Shown here in pieces: positions 1-9,083 of a stretch of DNA of 58,030 bases; within the stretch, counting starts at the first letter, position 1, and each line of letters begins with the position of its first letter. Made by a program: the position numbers and the translations under genes. The stretch comes from Clostridia bacterium. GTDB taxonomy: Bacteria; Bacillota; Clostridia; Christensenellales; Aristaeellaceae. Where the stretch lies: contig JAFXRG010000030.1 of NCBI GenBank assembly GCA_017526525.1, positions 1 to 58,030 of the forward strand, read 5' to 3'. The notes below the pieces were generated by a model that was given only the letters and a program-made list of their open reading frames with translations, made no database searches and was not told where the DNA came from.

Positions 1-29
1 AGCCCCTTCGGCCACTTGGGTACTTCTCC
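1..29 (-). tRNA. Partial class II tRNA, probably tRNA-Ser(GCU)
   Basis: The reverse complement starts GGAGAAGTACCCAAGTGG and continues into a D-arm like those of tRNA-Ser(GCU). Only the acceptor 5' strand and D-arm lie inside the window; the anticodon is outside, so the identity is inferred from the 5' half only. It lies 10 nt downstream of tRNA-Ser(UGA) on the same strand. Confidence 0.6.
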
Positions 30-39
30 ATGTCAAGGC

Positions 40-128
40 TGGCGGAGCGAGAGGGATTCGAACCCCCGGTACCTTTCGGTATCACTGGTTTTCAAGACCA
101 GCGCCTTCAACCGCTCGGCCATCGCTCC
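40..128 (-). tRNA. tRNA-Ser(UGA)
   Basis: The reverse strand folds into a full class II tRNA: acceptor GGAGCGA pairs with TCGCTCC, discriminator G, encoded CCA at 40-42. The anticodon stem CTGGT/ACCAG encloses loop CTTGAAA with anticodon TGA, followed by a long variable arm and the T-arm GGTTCGAATCC. Confidence 0.96.
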
Positions 129-147
129 AGAGCTAACCAGCTCGATT

Positions 148-176
148 ATATTATCACGAGTTTCATGAAGCGTCAA
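148..176 (-). promoter_or_regulatory. Putative promoter of the tRNA-Ser genes
   Basis: On the minus strand TTGACG (-35) is separated by 17 nt from TAATAT (-10), ending 20 nt before the tRNA-Ser 5' end. The spacing and position fit a sigma-70 type tRNA promoter. An overlapping GATAAT/TATAAT register is also possible. Confidence 0.5.
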
Positions 177-302
177 GAGAAATCTGACAGGCTCACAGCC
201 AAATTCCTGCGATCCGGCTCCGGACATGTTTGTGTCATTGACGGGATGTGGTATTATTTTTTCGGAGCGAATTCAGAAAGCGAAGGGAAAAGAAAGAATT
301 CC

Positions 303-1199
303 ATGGAGTATACCGTGAAGGCAGAGGAAGCCGGCAAACGCGTTCGGGAGATTCTGCGCATCAGCATGGGCGTGAGCTACACTGCCATGAAAAGCGCCAA
401 GTGGAACGGTCGAATCCGGCTCAACGGGGAAAACGTATATACCGATACCCGGGTTGAGGCAGGGGATACGGTTTGCATTGACTGGGCGGAGGAAACGCCC
501 GCGTACCGGCCCCGCCCCTTTGCAATGCAGCTGAATCCCGTCTGGGAGGACGACGCCCTGATCATTCTGTCCAAGCCGGCGCCGCTGGCCAGCCAAAGCA
601 GCCGGAACCATCCGGACGACAGCCTGGAAAACGCGGTGTACACCTACTTCGGATGTCCGGAAAACTTCGTTTTTCGTCCGGTAAACCGCCTGGACCGGGG
701 GACGAGCGGCCTGATGGTGATTGCCAGGAATCCGCATGCCCAGCATCTGATGCAGAAGGAGCTGCATACGCCCCGGTTCCGGCGGAGGTACCTGGCATGG
801 ACAGACGGGATGCCGGAGCCGCCGGAAGGAATGATTGATCTGCCGATTGCAAAAGCCCCGGGAGCATCGGTCCGGCGGATCGTGAGCCCGGAGGGGAAAC
901 CCTCCCGGACCCGGTACCGGGTTCTGGAGGAAAAGGACGGCGGCGCCCTGGTGCTGCTGGAGCTTGAAACAGGGCGGACACACCAGATCCGGGTGCACCT
1001 GAGCGCCATCGGGTGCCCGGTCCGGGGCGATTTCCTGTATGGGCAGGAGCGGCCGGAAGAATTTCCCGAACGGTTTGCATTGCACAGCGCCGTGCTGGAC
1101 ATGGTTCATCCCATGACGGGGGAGAGAATCTGCCTGACGTCCCTGCCGGACTGGGCGGACGGGATACAGGATTCTGTTCTTTTGATGGACTTTGATTGA
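303..1199 (+). CDS. RluA-family pseudouridine synthase
   Basis: A 298-residue protein that should isomerise uridine to pseudouridine in rRNA or tRNA. The N-terminal part (about residues 1-60) resembles an S4-like RNA-binding domain. The catalytic core carries the RluA motif II as NRLDRGTSGLM, with the catalytic Asp; the usual HRLD begins with Asn here. The later GRTHQIRVHLSAIGCPVRGD motif is intact. I chose ATG 303, not the longer open frame starting at 30, because the longer version would read through tRNA-Ser on the other strand and the S4-like domain starts here. The specific RNA target (RluD, RluC or YlyB-like) cannot be set from sequence. Confidence 0.9.
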   Translation: MEYTVKAEEAGKRVREILRISMGVSYTAMKSAKWNGRIRLNGENVYTDTRVEAGDTVCIDWAEETPAYRPRPFAMQLNPVWEDDALIILSKPAPLASQSSRNHPDDSLENAVYTYFGCPENFVFRPVNRLDRGTSGLMVIARNPHAQHLMQKELHTPRFRRRYLAWTDGMPEPPEGMIDLPIAKAPGASVRRIVSPEGKPSRTRYRVLEEKDGGALVLLELETGRTHQIRVHLSAIGCPVRGDFLYGQERPEEFPERFALHSAVLDMVHPMTGERICLTSLPDWADGIQDSVLLMDFD

Positions 1200-1224
1200 C
1201 TTTGCGGCACGATATTTGTATATT
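1196..1224 (+). promoter_or_regulatory. Putative promoter of the ligase-iorAB operon
   Basis: TTGACT, a 17-nt spacer and TATATT, each box matching the sigma-70 consensus at five of six positions. The -35 overlaps the stop codon of the preceding gene and the start codon of the ligase lies about 60 nt further downstream. Confidence 0.65.
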
Positions 1225-1285
1225 GAAGAACATGCGGAACAAAAGAATCCTGCAGCGCACTATTTCTGAAGGGAAGAACTGACGA

Positions 1286-2920
1286 ATGACAATTATCGAA
1301 CTTCTGGAAAGAAATGCCAGACAATGGCCGAATGATACGGCGCTTGTGGAAATCAACCCCGACCAGCCGGAGACCCGGCGGGTCACCTGGCACGATTTTG
1401 AACTGGTGGAACCGAGCACAAAAAAGAAACACTACCGCCGGGAGATTACCTGGGCGGTTTTTGATGAGAAAGCCAACCGTGTGGCCAACATGCTGAAAAA
1501 CTACAACATCGGCAAGGGGAAAAAGGTTGCCATCCTGCTGATGAACTGCATCGACTGGCTGCCGATTTACTTCGGCATCCTGAAGACCGGAGCGCTGGCC
1601 GTGCCCATGAACTTCCGTTACGCGGCCAATGAGATTGAATACTGCCTGAAGCTTTCCGAAAGCAATATGCTGATTTTCGGGCCGGAATTTATCGGCCGGG
1701 TGGAGGAAATCGTGGACCGGATTCCCGGCGTGGACCTGGTTTTTGAGGGCCAGGGATGCCCCGGATTTGCGGATGACCTGACAGAGCTGATCAATGAATG
1801 CTCCAGCTCTTTCCCGCTGTGCAGCCTGACGGAGGAGGACGACGCAGCTATTTATTTCTCCTCCGGAACCACCGGCTTCCCGAAGGCGATCCTGCATAAG
1901 CACCGGAGCCTGATTCATTCCGCACGGGTGGAACAGGAGCATCACGGACAAACAAAGGATGACTGCTTCCTCTGCATTCCGCCGCTTTACCATACCGGCG
2001 CGAAAATGCACTGGTTCGGCAGCCTGATTTCCGGCAGCAAGGCTGTGATTCTGAAGGGAACACGTCCCCAGACGATTCTTGAAGCGGTCAGCCGGGAAAA
2101 GTGCACTATCGTCTGGCTGCTGGTGCCGTGGGCCCAGGACATCCTGACGGCGCTGGACAGCGGAGAACTGAAGCTGGAGGATTACCAGCTGGACCAGTGG
2201 CGGCTGATGCATATCGGCGCGCAGCCGGTGCCCCAGAGCCTGATTCACCGCTGGCTTCAGTATTTTCCGAACCACCAGTATGATACCAACTACGGACTGA
2301 GCGAATCCATCGGCCCCGGCGCGGTGCACCTGGGCATTGAAAACGTCCGGAAGGTTGGCGCCATCGGTATTCCCGGATACGGATGGCAGACGAAGATCAT
2401 TCATCCGGACGGAAGCATTGTGAAACAGGGCGAGGTTGGCGAGCTGTGCCTGAAAGGCCCGGGCGTCATGGTTTGTTACTATAACAATCCGCAGGCTACC
2501 GCCGAAACCCTCCGGGACGGATGGCTGCTGACCGGCGACATGGCCAAGCAGGATGAGGAAGGTTTCATCTATCTGGTGGACCGGAAGAAGGACGTGGTCA
2601 TCACCGGCGGCGAAAACCTGTATCCGGTGGAAATCGAAAACTTCATGGCGGCCTATCCGCCCATCAAGGATGTGGCTGTGATCGGCCTGCCCGACGCGCG
2701 GCTGGGTGAAATTGCCGCGGCCATTGTGGAACTGGTTCCAGGCGCCACCGCTACGGTGGAGGATATTCAGGAATTCTGCATGGGCATGCCGCGGTACAAG
2801 CGGCCCCGGAAGATTATTCTTGCGCCTGTGCCCCGGAACGCGACCGGAAAGATTGAAAAACCGAAGCTGCGGAAAATGTACGGCGGCGAGGGCCTGGTGG
2901 ATTCCCAGAACAGAAGCTGA
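1286..2920 (+). CDS. AMP-forming acyl-CoA synthetase (probable aryl/fatty acid-CoA ligase)
   Basis: A 544-residue member of the ANL adenylating superfamily, which makes acyl-CoA from acid, ATP and CoA through an acyl-AMP. The phosphate loop is YFSSGTTGFPK (about residue 190). The core also has a GLSE motif, the hinge region LTGDMAKQDEEGFIYLVDRK, and the C-terminal catalytic lysine in NATGKIEKPKLR. It is followed 60 nt later by iorA. Known family: indolepyruvate ferredoxin oxidoreductase produces aryl-acetyl-CoA, so an aryl-acetate substrate is a reasonable inference from the neighbourhood. The chain preference itself is not visible in the sequence. Confidence 0.85.
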   Translation: MTIIELLERNARQWPNDTALVEINPDQPETRRVTWHDFELVEPSTKKKHYRREITWAVFDEKANRVANMLKNYNIGKGKKVAILLMNCIDWLPIYFGILKTGALAVPMNFRYAANEIEYCLKLSESNMLIFGPEFIGRVEEIVDRIPGVDLVFEGQGCPGFADDLTELINECSSSFPLCSLTEEDDAAIYFSSGTTGFPKAILHKHRSLIHSARVEQEHHGQTKDDCFLCIPPLYHTGAKMHWFGSLISGSKAVILKGTRPQTILEAVSREKCTIVWLLVPWAQDILTALDSGELKLEDYQLDQWRLMHIGAQPVPQSLIHRWLQYFPNHQYDTNYGLSESIGPGAVHLGIENVRKVGAIGIPGYGWQTKIIHPDGSIVKQGEVGELCLKGPGVMVCYYNNPQATAETLRDGWLLTGDMAKQDEEGFIYLVDRKKDVVITGGENLYPVEIENFMAAYPPIKDVAVIGLPDARLGEIAAAIVELVPGATATVEDIQEFCMGMPRYKRPRKIILAPVPRNATGKIEKPKLRKMYGGEGLVDSQNRS

Positions 2921-2980
2921 CGGGTCCGCTTTCGTGAAAAAAGGACCGCGGCAAAGAATCACAGGGAATGGAGACTGGAT

Positions 2981-4738
2981 ATGAAAAAGTTAGTTATCGG
3001 AAATGAAGCGGTGGCATGGGGACTTTACAACGGGGGTATCGGACTGGTATCCAGCTATCCGGGAACTCCCTCCACGGAGATTACGGAGTTTCTTGCGAAG
3101 CATGACGATATTCATTCCGAATGGGCACCGAACGAAAAAGTGGCTATGGAAACGGCTTTCGGCGCCAGCCTGGCCGGCATGCGCAGCGTGTGCGCCATGA
3201 AGCATGTGGGCCTGAACGTGGCGGCGGATCCGCTTTTCACCATGAGCTACACGGGGGTGACTGCCGGCATGGTGATCTGCGTGGCGGACGACCCGGCCAT
3301 GCATTCCAGCCAGAATGAGCAGGATTCCCGGCACTATGCCATCGCGGCCAAAGTGCCTATGCTGGAGCCTTCCGATTCGGCGGAAGCCTATATGTTTGCG
3401 AAGAACGCCCTGGCCCTGAGCGAGGAATACGATACGCCGGTGTTGCTGCGGATGTGCACGCGGATTGCACACAGCCAGTGCGTTGTGGATATCGGGGAGC
3501 GGGAGGAGGTTCCGCTGAAGGACTACGTCAAACAGCCCGCCAAGTACATCATGATGCCCGGATACGCAAAGCTTCGTCATCCGGTGGTGGAGGAACGGAC
3601 GGAAAAACTGAAGGCACTGGCGGAAAACTGCGCCTTCAACCGGGTGGAAATGGCGGAAAACCGCGAGATTGGCATTATTACATCCGGGTGCAGCTACCTT
3701 TACGTCCGGGAAGTTTTCGGGGACAGCGTCAGCGTGCTGAAGATCGGTATGCCGAACCCGCTGCCGGAAAAACTGATCCGTGATTTCGCGGCCCAGGTCG
3801 GAAAACTGTATGTGATTGAAGAACTGGATCCGGTGATTGAAAATCACGTGAAGGCACTGGGCATCGAGGTGACGGGCAAAAAGCTGTTCAGCGCTGTCGG
3901 CGAGTTCAGCCAGAAGACCATCCGGGACGCTTTCCTGAAGGAAGGCCTGAAGATCGCGGAGATCCCGGAAGCCCAGGGATCGGCCCCTGCCGTACCCGGC
4001 CGGCCGCCGATGATGTGCTCCGGATGTCCGCACAGGGGAATGTATTACACCCTGGTGAAAAACAAAATTACCGTGATCGGTGATATTGGATGCTATACGC
4101 TGGGAGCGGTGGCCCCGCTGAACGCGCTGGATTCGACCCTTTGCATGGGCGCCAGCGTCAGCGGCATTCACGGGTTCAACGCGGCCCGGGGCAGGGAAAC
4201 GGAGAAAAAGACCGTGGCGGTCATCGGCGACAGCACGTTTATGCACAGCGGTATGACCGGCCTTGTAAACATCGCCTATAATGCCACTAATTCCACGGTG
4301 ATCATTCTGGACAATTCCATTACCGGCATGACCGGCCACCAGCAGAACCCCACCACCGGATACAACATCAAGGGGGATCCGGCAGCCAAGGTGGATCTGG
4401 AGGCGCTCTGCCGGGCGCTGGGCATCAACCGGGTACGGGTGGTGGATCCCTATGACCTGAAGGCCTGCGAGGAAGCCGTTCTGGAAGAGCTGGCGGCGGA
4501 GGAACCCTCCGTAATCATTTCCCGGCGGCCCTGCGTGCTGCTGAAGTACGTGAAGCCGAAAAAGCCGCTGGAGGTGGATCCGGACAAATGCCGCGGATGC
4601 CGCAAGTGCATGAAGATGGGCTGCCCGTCCATCAGCTTCAGGGAAGGAAAAGCGCACATTGACAATACGCTGTGCATCGGCTGCGGCGTTTGCGGACAGC
4701 TGTGCGCGTTCGGCGCGATCGGAGGGAATGCAGAATGA
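2981..4738 (+). CDS. iorA: Indolepyruvate ferredoxin oxidoreductase, alpha subunit
   Basis: A 585-residue TPP enzyme subunit that oxidatively decarboxylates aryl-pyruvates to aryl-acetyl-CoA, reducing ferredoxin, or runs in reverse as a reductive carboxylase. The N-terminal pyrimidine-binding half begins with the SSYPGTPSTEITEF segment. The TPP-binding region runs from GDIGCYTLG through VIGDSTFMHSGMTG (about residues 365-430). The C-terminus carries two [4Fe-4S] motifs: CRGCRKCMKMGCP and CIGCGVCGQLC. Its stop overlaps the iorB start in an ATGA, indicating translational coupling. Length and domain order are typical of IorA. Confidence 0.95.
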   Translation: MKKLVIGNEAVAWGLYNGGIGLVSSYPGTPSTEITEFLAKHDDIHSEWAPNEKVAMETAFGASLAGMRSVCAMKHVGLNVAADPLFTMSYTGVTAGMVICVADDPAMHSSQNEQDSRHYAIAAKVPMLEPSDSAEAYMFAKNALALSEEYDTPVLLRMCTRIAHSQCVVDIGEREEVPLKDYVKQPAKYIMMPGYAKLRHPVVEERTEKLKALAENCAFNRVEMAENREIGIITSGCSYLYVREVFGDSVSVLKIGMPNPLPEKLIRDFAAQVGKLYVIEELDPVIENHVKALGIEVTGKKLFSAVGEFSQKTIRDAFLKEGLKIAEIPEAQGSAPAVPGRPPMMCSGCPHRGMYYTLVKNKITVIGDIGCYTLGAVAPLNALDSTLCMGASVSGIHGFNAARGRETEKKTVAVIGDSTFMHSGMTGLVNIAYNATNSTVIILDNSITGMTGHQQNPTTGYNIKGDPAAKVDLEALCRALGINRVRVVDPYDLKACEEAVLEELAAEEPSVIISRRPCVLLKYVKPKKPLEVDPDKCRGCRKCMKMGCPSISFREGKAHIDNTLCIGCGVCGQLCAFGAIGGNAE

Positions 4739-5304
4739 AAACCACGAGTGTTATGATTGTCGGTGTGGGCGGACAGGGAAGCCTGCTGGCTTCCAGATTG
4801 CTGGGAACCCTTCTGACGGATGAAGGATACGATGTGAAGGTCAGCGAGGTCCACGGCATGAGCCAGCGGGGCGGAAGCGTTGTGACCTATGTCCGGTTCG
4901 GTGACAAGGTATATTCTCCCATTGTGACAGAGGGAGAATGTGATTTCATCATCAGCTTTGAAAAGCTGGAAGCTGCCCGGTACGCGGGATGCCTTCGCAA
5001 GGGCGGGAAGATCATTGTGAATACACAGGAAATTGATCCCATGCCTGTGATCACAGGAGCGGCGGAGTATCCGCAGAAGGTGCTGGAGGAGCTGAAAGCC
5101 GCCGGGTTTGACGTGGACGACTTTGACGCGCTGGCTCCGGCTATGGAAGCCGGCAGCGCAAAGGCCGTGAACATCGTCCTGATGGGGCATTTTGCGAAAT
5201 GCACGGACATTCCGAAGGAAAAGTGGATCAATGCCCTGAAAAAGGTGATTCAGCCCAGGTTCCTGGAAATGAACCTGAAAGCCTTCGAACTGGGGTATCA
5301 ATAA
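4735..5304 (+). CDS. iorB: Indolepyruvate ferredoxin oxidoreductase, beta subunit
   Basis: A 189-residue gamma-type subunit of the 2-oxoacid:ferredoxin oxidoreductase family, starting VMIVGVGGQGSLLASRLLG, the usual glycine-rich opening, followed by SEVHGMSQRGGSV. It partners IorA. The ATG at 4735 overlaps the iorA stop by 4 nt, and an upstream in-frame start at 4672 would lie inside iorA. There is no obvious plus-strand terminator after it; the hairpin at 5310-5332 has its T-run on the other strand. Confidence 0.95.
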   Translation: MKTTSVMIVGVGGQGSLLASRLLGTLLTDEGYDVKVSEVHGMSQRGGSVVTYVRFGDKVYSPIVTEGECDFIISFEKLEAARYAGCLRKGGKIIVNTQEIDPMPVITGAAEYPQKVLEELKAAGFDVDDFDALAPAMEAGSAKAVNIVLMGHFAKCTDIPKEKWINALKKVIQPRFLEMNLKAFELGYQ

Positions 5305-5332
5305 GAAAACCGCCTGATGCATGATCAGGCGG
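5303..5332 (-). terminator. Rho-independent terminator of the GGDEF-EAL gene
   Basis: A 9-bp perfect stem, CCGCCTGAT with ATCAGGCGG around a 5-nt loop (5310-5332), is followed on the minus strand by TTTTCTTA. It lies 17 nt after the minus-strand stop codon at 5349 and separates two convergent genes. Confidence 0.8.
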
Positions 5333-5348
5333 GGAAGGTAACGACCGG

Positions 5349-7127
5349 TCAGGATTCGGTCTGCGGAGGGAGCTTCTGCAGGCCGAATTTTTTTCTTTCA
5401 GCGTCTGTTTCATAACGGCCCACATAGGATTCTCCCCGGACAATATAAAGAATCGTATCCAGGGAAACGGGACGGCGGAAAAGAAATCCCTGGCCGAGAT
5501 CGCAGCCGGCGGATTGAAGGAATTCCTTCTGCTCCTCGGTTTCCAGGCCTTCCGCCAGGGTCTGGATTCCCATGGCCTGCGCAATGGAAACCATGGCTTT
5601 GATGATTTCACGGTTAATGCCGCCGCGGTCATCAAGGTGCTGGATGAGAGCCATATCAAACTTGATCAGATCCACTTCAAAACGGCTGAAGACATTCAGG
5701 GAGGAATAGCCGCTGCCGAAGTCGTCCAGCCAGAGCTGATAGCCGAGAGAACGCAGGCGCTTCAGCTGTTCATGAAAGCTTTCCGTGGCGGTGGCCATAT
5801 CCTGTTCGGTGATTTCAACGATCAGGCTGCTGCGGGGGATCAGCTGATCCGCGCCGGTGGAATGATAAAGGGATTCGATTTCTTCCGGAATATCGCAATA
5901 ATCAAAATCCTGTGCGCTGAAATTGACGGAAACCGGAAGCAGGGGAAGGTTGGCTTCCAGCCGGGTATTCAGTTCCAGCAGCACCTGCTTTACCATGTAA
6001 AGATCCAGTTTGTACAGCAGATGGTATTTTTCAAGAACGGGAATGAAGTCCCCGGGAGAAATGGTTCCGCGGGCCGGATCATTCCAGCGGGCCAAAGCTT
6101 CAAAAGCGGCGGTTTTACCGGTTTGCATCCGGCAGATTCCCTGATAGAAGACCCGGATCCAGTGTTCCCCGAGGGCACGATCCAGGTTTTCAACAATATA
6201 GCGCTGATTCCAGTATTCCGCATCCTTCTGGGGAGAATAAATGCGGAAGATCCGGTTCAGATCGCTGCCGATGCGCTTCAGGGCGTTCCTGGCGTGATCC
6301 ATTCCCTGGAAGACATTCATTTTTCCGCTGAGTTCCACCACGCCGGACTGAATGCCGGTGGTGTTGCCGGGAGCATTCATCCGGATCTGCCGGTTGATGC
6401 CTGTCAGGAGACGGTCCACTTCCTGTTCTCCGGGGAACACATCGATGAGCAGGAAATGATCGTCAGCCCCGCGGGTCAGGAAGGAGCCCGGGAAGGTTTT
6501 ATTCAGCGTTTCGGCAACCAGGCAGAGCAGATCGTTGCCCTTGGCAAAACCGTACTGATTGTTGTAAAACTGCATGGAATTCACATCGGAATAAATCAGC
6601 ATGGGGGTTTTGCCGTCCAGGCGGATGGCCTGCACCCGTTCATCGGCAAATTCCTGGAAATAATTGATATTGGGCAGACCGGTCAGCGGATCCCGGTAGA
6701 AATGATCCTTCCGGAAGAAATGGTAGGTTTCCTCCATCCGGACAAAATCCTCCCCGAAATTGGTGATATCCTGATAGGTCAGAAGCGCTACATCCACGGC
6801 GCCCGGCAGGTTGCACCAGTATCCTGTGGAGTGAATGACATGATACCCGTCCGGATGACGGCTGCGGAACACGACATTATAATCCGATTCGCGCTCCGCA
6901 AAGGAAAGGGTAACCTGCTTGATCCGGCCTGCGTCATCCGGATGCATTCCGTCAAACTTGCTGCTTTTCAGCAGTGGAAGCAGTTTTTCCCGACTGACTT
7001 CCAGTTGGGCACAAAGCCCGTCGGATACCAGGATGGGGTCGATTCTATTGTCGATTTTCTGATAAACCGCAAAAGGAACCTGCATGGATTCATATGCTTT
7101 CCTGAGTTCTTCCGGAAACTGATACAT
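5349..7127 (-). CDS. PAS-GGDEF-EAL protein, probable c-di-GMP phosphodiesterase
   Basis: A 592-residue soluble protein. Residues about 15-125 look PAS-like. A GGDEF domain starts at DPLTGLPN (147), but its active-site loop reads RGADDHF (219-225) in place of GGDEF, so cyclase activity is unlikely. The EAL domain (about 325-570) keeps EAL at 343-345, NFSAQDF, DDFGSGYSS, the K-D of LIKFD and AEGLET, so c-di-GMP hydrolysis is likely. The start at 7127 has GAGGTG about 9 nt upstream; an earlier in-frame start at 7172 lacks such a site. It is transcribed divergently from adenine deaminase. Confidence 0.92.
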   Translation of the reverse strand: MYQFPEELRKAYESMQVPFAVYQKIDNRIDPILVSDGLCAQLEVSREKLLPLLKSSKFDGMHPDDAGRIKQVTLSFAERESDYNVVFRSRHPDGYHVIHSTGYWCNLPGAVDVALLTYQDITNFGEDFVRMEETYHFFRKDHFYRDPLTGLPNINYFQEFADERVQAIRLDGKTPMLIYSDVNSMQFYNNQYGFAKGNDLLCLVAETLNKTFPGSFLTRGADDHFLLIDVFPGEQEVDRLLTGINRQIRMNAPGNTTGIQSGVVELSGKMNVFQGMDHARNALKRIGSDLNRIFRIYSPQKDAEYWNQRYIVENLDRALGEHWIRVFYQGICRMQTGKTAAFEALARWNDPARGTISPGDFIPVLEKYHLLYKLDLYMVKQVLLELNTRLEANLPLLPVSVNFSAQDFDYCDIPEEIESLYHSTGADQLIPRSSLIVEITEQDMATATESFHEQLKRLRSLGYQLWLDDFGSGYSSLNVFSRFEVDLIKFDMALIQHLDDRGGINREIIKAMVSIAQAMGIQTLAEGLETEEQKEFLQSAGCDLGQGFLFRRPVSLDTILYIVRGESYVGRYETDAERKKFGLQKLPPQTES

Positions 7128-7198
7128 GATCCGAACACCTCGCGCTGACAATCTGCCGCCCCGCGGGATCAAAGTGTTTTTTTTCTTGATTTTGTACT

Positions 7199-7227
7199 AT
7201 TATAACCGAACATCCGGAAGAATACAA
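7199..7227 (-). promoter_or_regulatory. Putative promoter of the GGDEF-EAL gene
   Basis: On the minus strand a consensus TATAAT (7199-7204) sits 17 nt after TTGTAT (7222-7227). The -10 box overlaps a PurR-box-like sequence at 7202-7214. Confidence 0.5.
7202..7214 (+). promoter_or_regulatory. PurR-box-like sequence upstream of ade
   Basis: ATAACCGAACATC matches the Bacillus-type PurR box AWWWCCGAACWWT at 12 of 13 positions. It lies in the divergent gap between the GGDEF-EAL gene and adenine deaminase, about 90 nt before the predicted ade transcription start. No PurR gene is in the window, so its function is inference. Confidence 0.4.
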
Positions 7228-7266
7228 CAGTGTGCCGAAGAAAAAACAGACCCCCAAAACTTATGC

Positions 7267-7295
7267 TGGACTGAATGAACCGAATCATCTATAAT
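7267..7295 (+). promoter_or_regulatory. Putative promoter of ade
   Basis: TGGACT, a 17-nt spacer, then a perfect TATAAT at 7290-7295. The leader of about 75 nt ends in GAGGTG before the ATG. I see no purine riboswitch fold in the leader. Confidence 0.65.
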
Positions 7296-7376
7296 AGATA
7301 AAACAACTGAGCGCGATTTATAAACAGATTCTGATCCACCGCATCCATCAAAAAACGGAAGAAACGAGGTGTATCA

Positions 7377-9083
7377 ATGGAACTGGAAAAATATATCGGA
7401 TGTTCCGAAGCTTCACGCAAAATTATCCCGGCTGACCTGGTGCTGAAAAACGCCAGTATCGTCAACGTGTTTACCGACCGGGTTGAAAAGGGAAACATTG
7501 CCATCAAAAACGGCATGATCGTCGGCATCGGCGACTATGAAGGCAAAGAAGAAATTGATATCGGCGGACAGTATGTAACCAGCGGGTTCATCAACGCGCA
7601 TATCCATCTGGAATCCACCATGGTGAATCCGCAGGTGCTTGTTGCCCAGGCGGCTATGCACGGCACGACGACCTTTATTGTGGATCCGCACGAGGCAGCC
7701 AACGTTTCCGGCCGGGACGGGATTGATTATATCCTGGACCAGACCAGGCATTCTCCCGCCCATGTTTATGTGATGGCGGCATCCTGCGTTCCCGCAACTC
7801 CGGTGGATGACAACGGATTCCGGCTGACTGCGCGGGAAATGGAGCCCTACCTGAAAAACCGGAGGGTGCTGGGCCTCGGAGAGGTGATGGATACCAAGGC
7901 AGTGATCAACGGGGATCCGGAAATGAACGCCAAACTTCAGCTGTTTGACGGAAAAATCAAGGACGGCCATGCACCCGAATTGTCCGAAACAGAGCTGGCA
8001 GCCTATGTGATGGCCGGAATCACCACGGATCACGAAGGCACCAGCTACGAATACATCATGCGGGAACGCGGAATGGGAATGTTCTGCCTGATCCGGGAGG
8101 GCAGCGCCGCCCGGAACCTGGAGGCAATTGTCAAGGGCATTGTGGAGAACAACACCAATACCGAAGGCTTTGGTTTCTGCACGGACGACCGCCACATTGA
8201 TGATGTGATCCGGGAAGGAGATATTGACAATAACGTGCGGAAGGCGGTCAGCATGGGCATCAGCCCGATTGCCGCGGTAAAAATGGCGACAATCCAGCCG
8301 GCACGCTGTTACGGCCTGCGGAGAACCGGCGCCATCGCACCGGGCTTTGACGCGGATCTCGTGGTATGGGATTCCCTCAAGGATTTCAACGCACAAATGG
8401 TATTTTACAACGGACGCCGCATTGACGATATGCTGCGGATCAAACCGGCGCCCTGCCCGCCGCAGCTGACGGATACCATCCGGTTGGCACAGATTGATCC
8501 GAAAAAGCTGGAAATCCGGCCCGGCCCGGTGCCTTTTCCGGTGATCCGCATGATTCCCGGGGAAATCCTTACCGAACGGGTGGATATGATCCTTCCCGGA
8601 ACAGAGAACGGCGGGGCGTTTGTACCGGACGGAAACCTCAACAAAATTGCGACTTTCGAGCGCCATCACTATACCGGGAAGATCGGGGCCGGCGCCGTGG
8701 TGGGATTCGGCATCCGGGGAGGCGCCATTGCCTCATCGGTTTCCCATGACAGCCACAATATTATCGCCATCGGCGACAATGATGAGGATATCCTGACCGC
8801 AGTGCGGGAACTGGAGAGAACGCACGGCGGATACACGGTGGTGGAACACGGGGAGGTTTTTGACACCCTGGAGCTTCCGATCATGGGACTGATTTCCGAC
8901 CGCAGCTACAGCTATGTCAGCAAAAAAGTGCGGCGTATGACCGCAAAAGCGCATAAGATGGGCGTGCCCAGGGATATGGAACCCTTTATTACGCTCTCTT
9001 TTATGGCCCTGCCGGTTATTCCGGAGATCCGCTGTACCCCGCGGGGCGTTTTTTCCGTCAGCGAATGGAAAATGCTGACCTGA
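7377..9083 (+). CDS. ade: Adenine deaminase
   Basis: A 568-residue metal-dependent amidohydrolase converting adenine to hypoxanthine and ammonia. It has the N-terminal metal motif in INAHIHLESTMV (about residues 72-83), then VDPHEAANVSG, a conserved GLGEVMD and TDDRHIDD, followed by the C-terminal small domain typical of the Ade family (GFGIRGGAIASSVSHDSHNI). Length fits the bacterial family. It has its own promoter. Functionally it feeds adenine into the purine pathway encoded just downstream. Confidence 0.96.
   Translation: MELEKYIGCSEASRKIIPADLVLKNASIVNVFTDRVEKGNIAIKNGMIVGIGDYEGKEEIDIGGQYVTSGFINAHIHLESTMVNPQVLVAQAAMHGTTTFIVDPHEAANVSGRDGIDYILDQTRHSPAHVYVMAASCVPATPVDDNGFRLTAREMEPYLKNRRVLGLGEVMDTKAVINGDPEMNAKLQLFDGKIKDGHAPELSETELAAYVMAGITTDHEGTSYEYIMRERGMGMFCLIREGSAARNLEAIVKGIVENNTNTEGFGFCTDDRHIDDVIREGDIDNNVRKAVSMGISPIAAVKMATIQPARCYGLRRTGAIAPGFDADLVVWDSLKDFNAQMVFYNGRRIDDMLRIKPAPCPPQLTDTIRLAQIDPKKLEIRPGPVPFPVIRMIPGEILTERVDMILPGTENGGAFVPDGNLNKIATFERHHYTGKIGAGAVVGFGIRGGAIASSVSHDSHNIIAIGDNDEDILTAVRELERTHGGYTVVEHGEVFDTLELPIMGLISDRSYSYVSKKVRRMTAKAHKMGVPRDMEPFITLSFMALPVIPEIRCTPRGVFSVSEWKMLT

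Noticed and set aside
30-302. Longer N-terminus of the pseudouridine synthase
   Set aside because: It would translate the complement of tRNA-Ser(UGA) and an AT-rich promoter region.
7125-7140. Second PurR-box-like CCGAAC near the GGDEF-EAL start
   Set aside because: Four of the flanking positions mismatch and it overlaps the ribosome-binding site; likely chance.
7296-7376. Riboswitch in the ade leader
   Set aside because: About 75 nt without a stable three-way junction or terminator-antiterminator pair; no conserved aptamer core seen.
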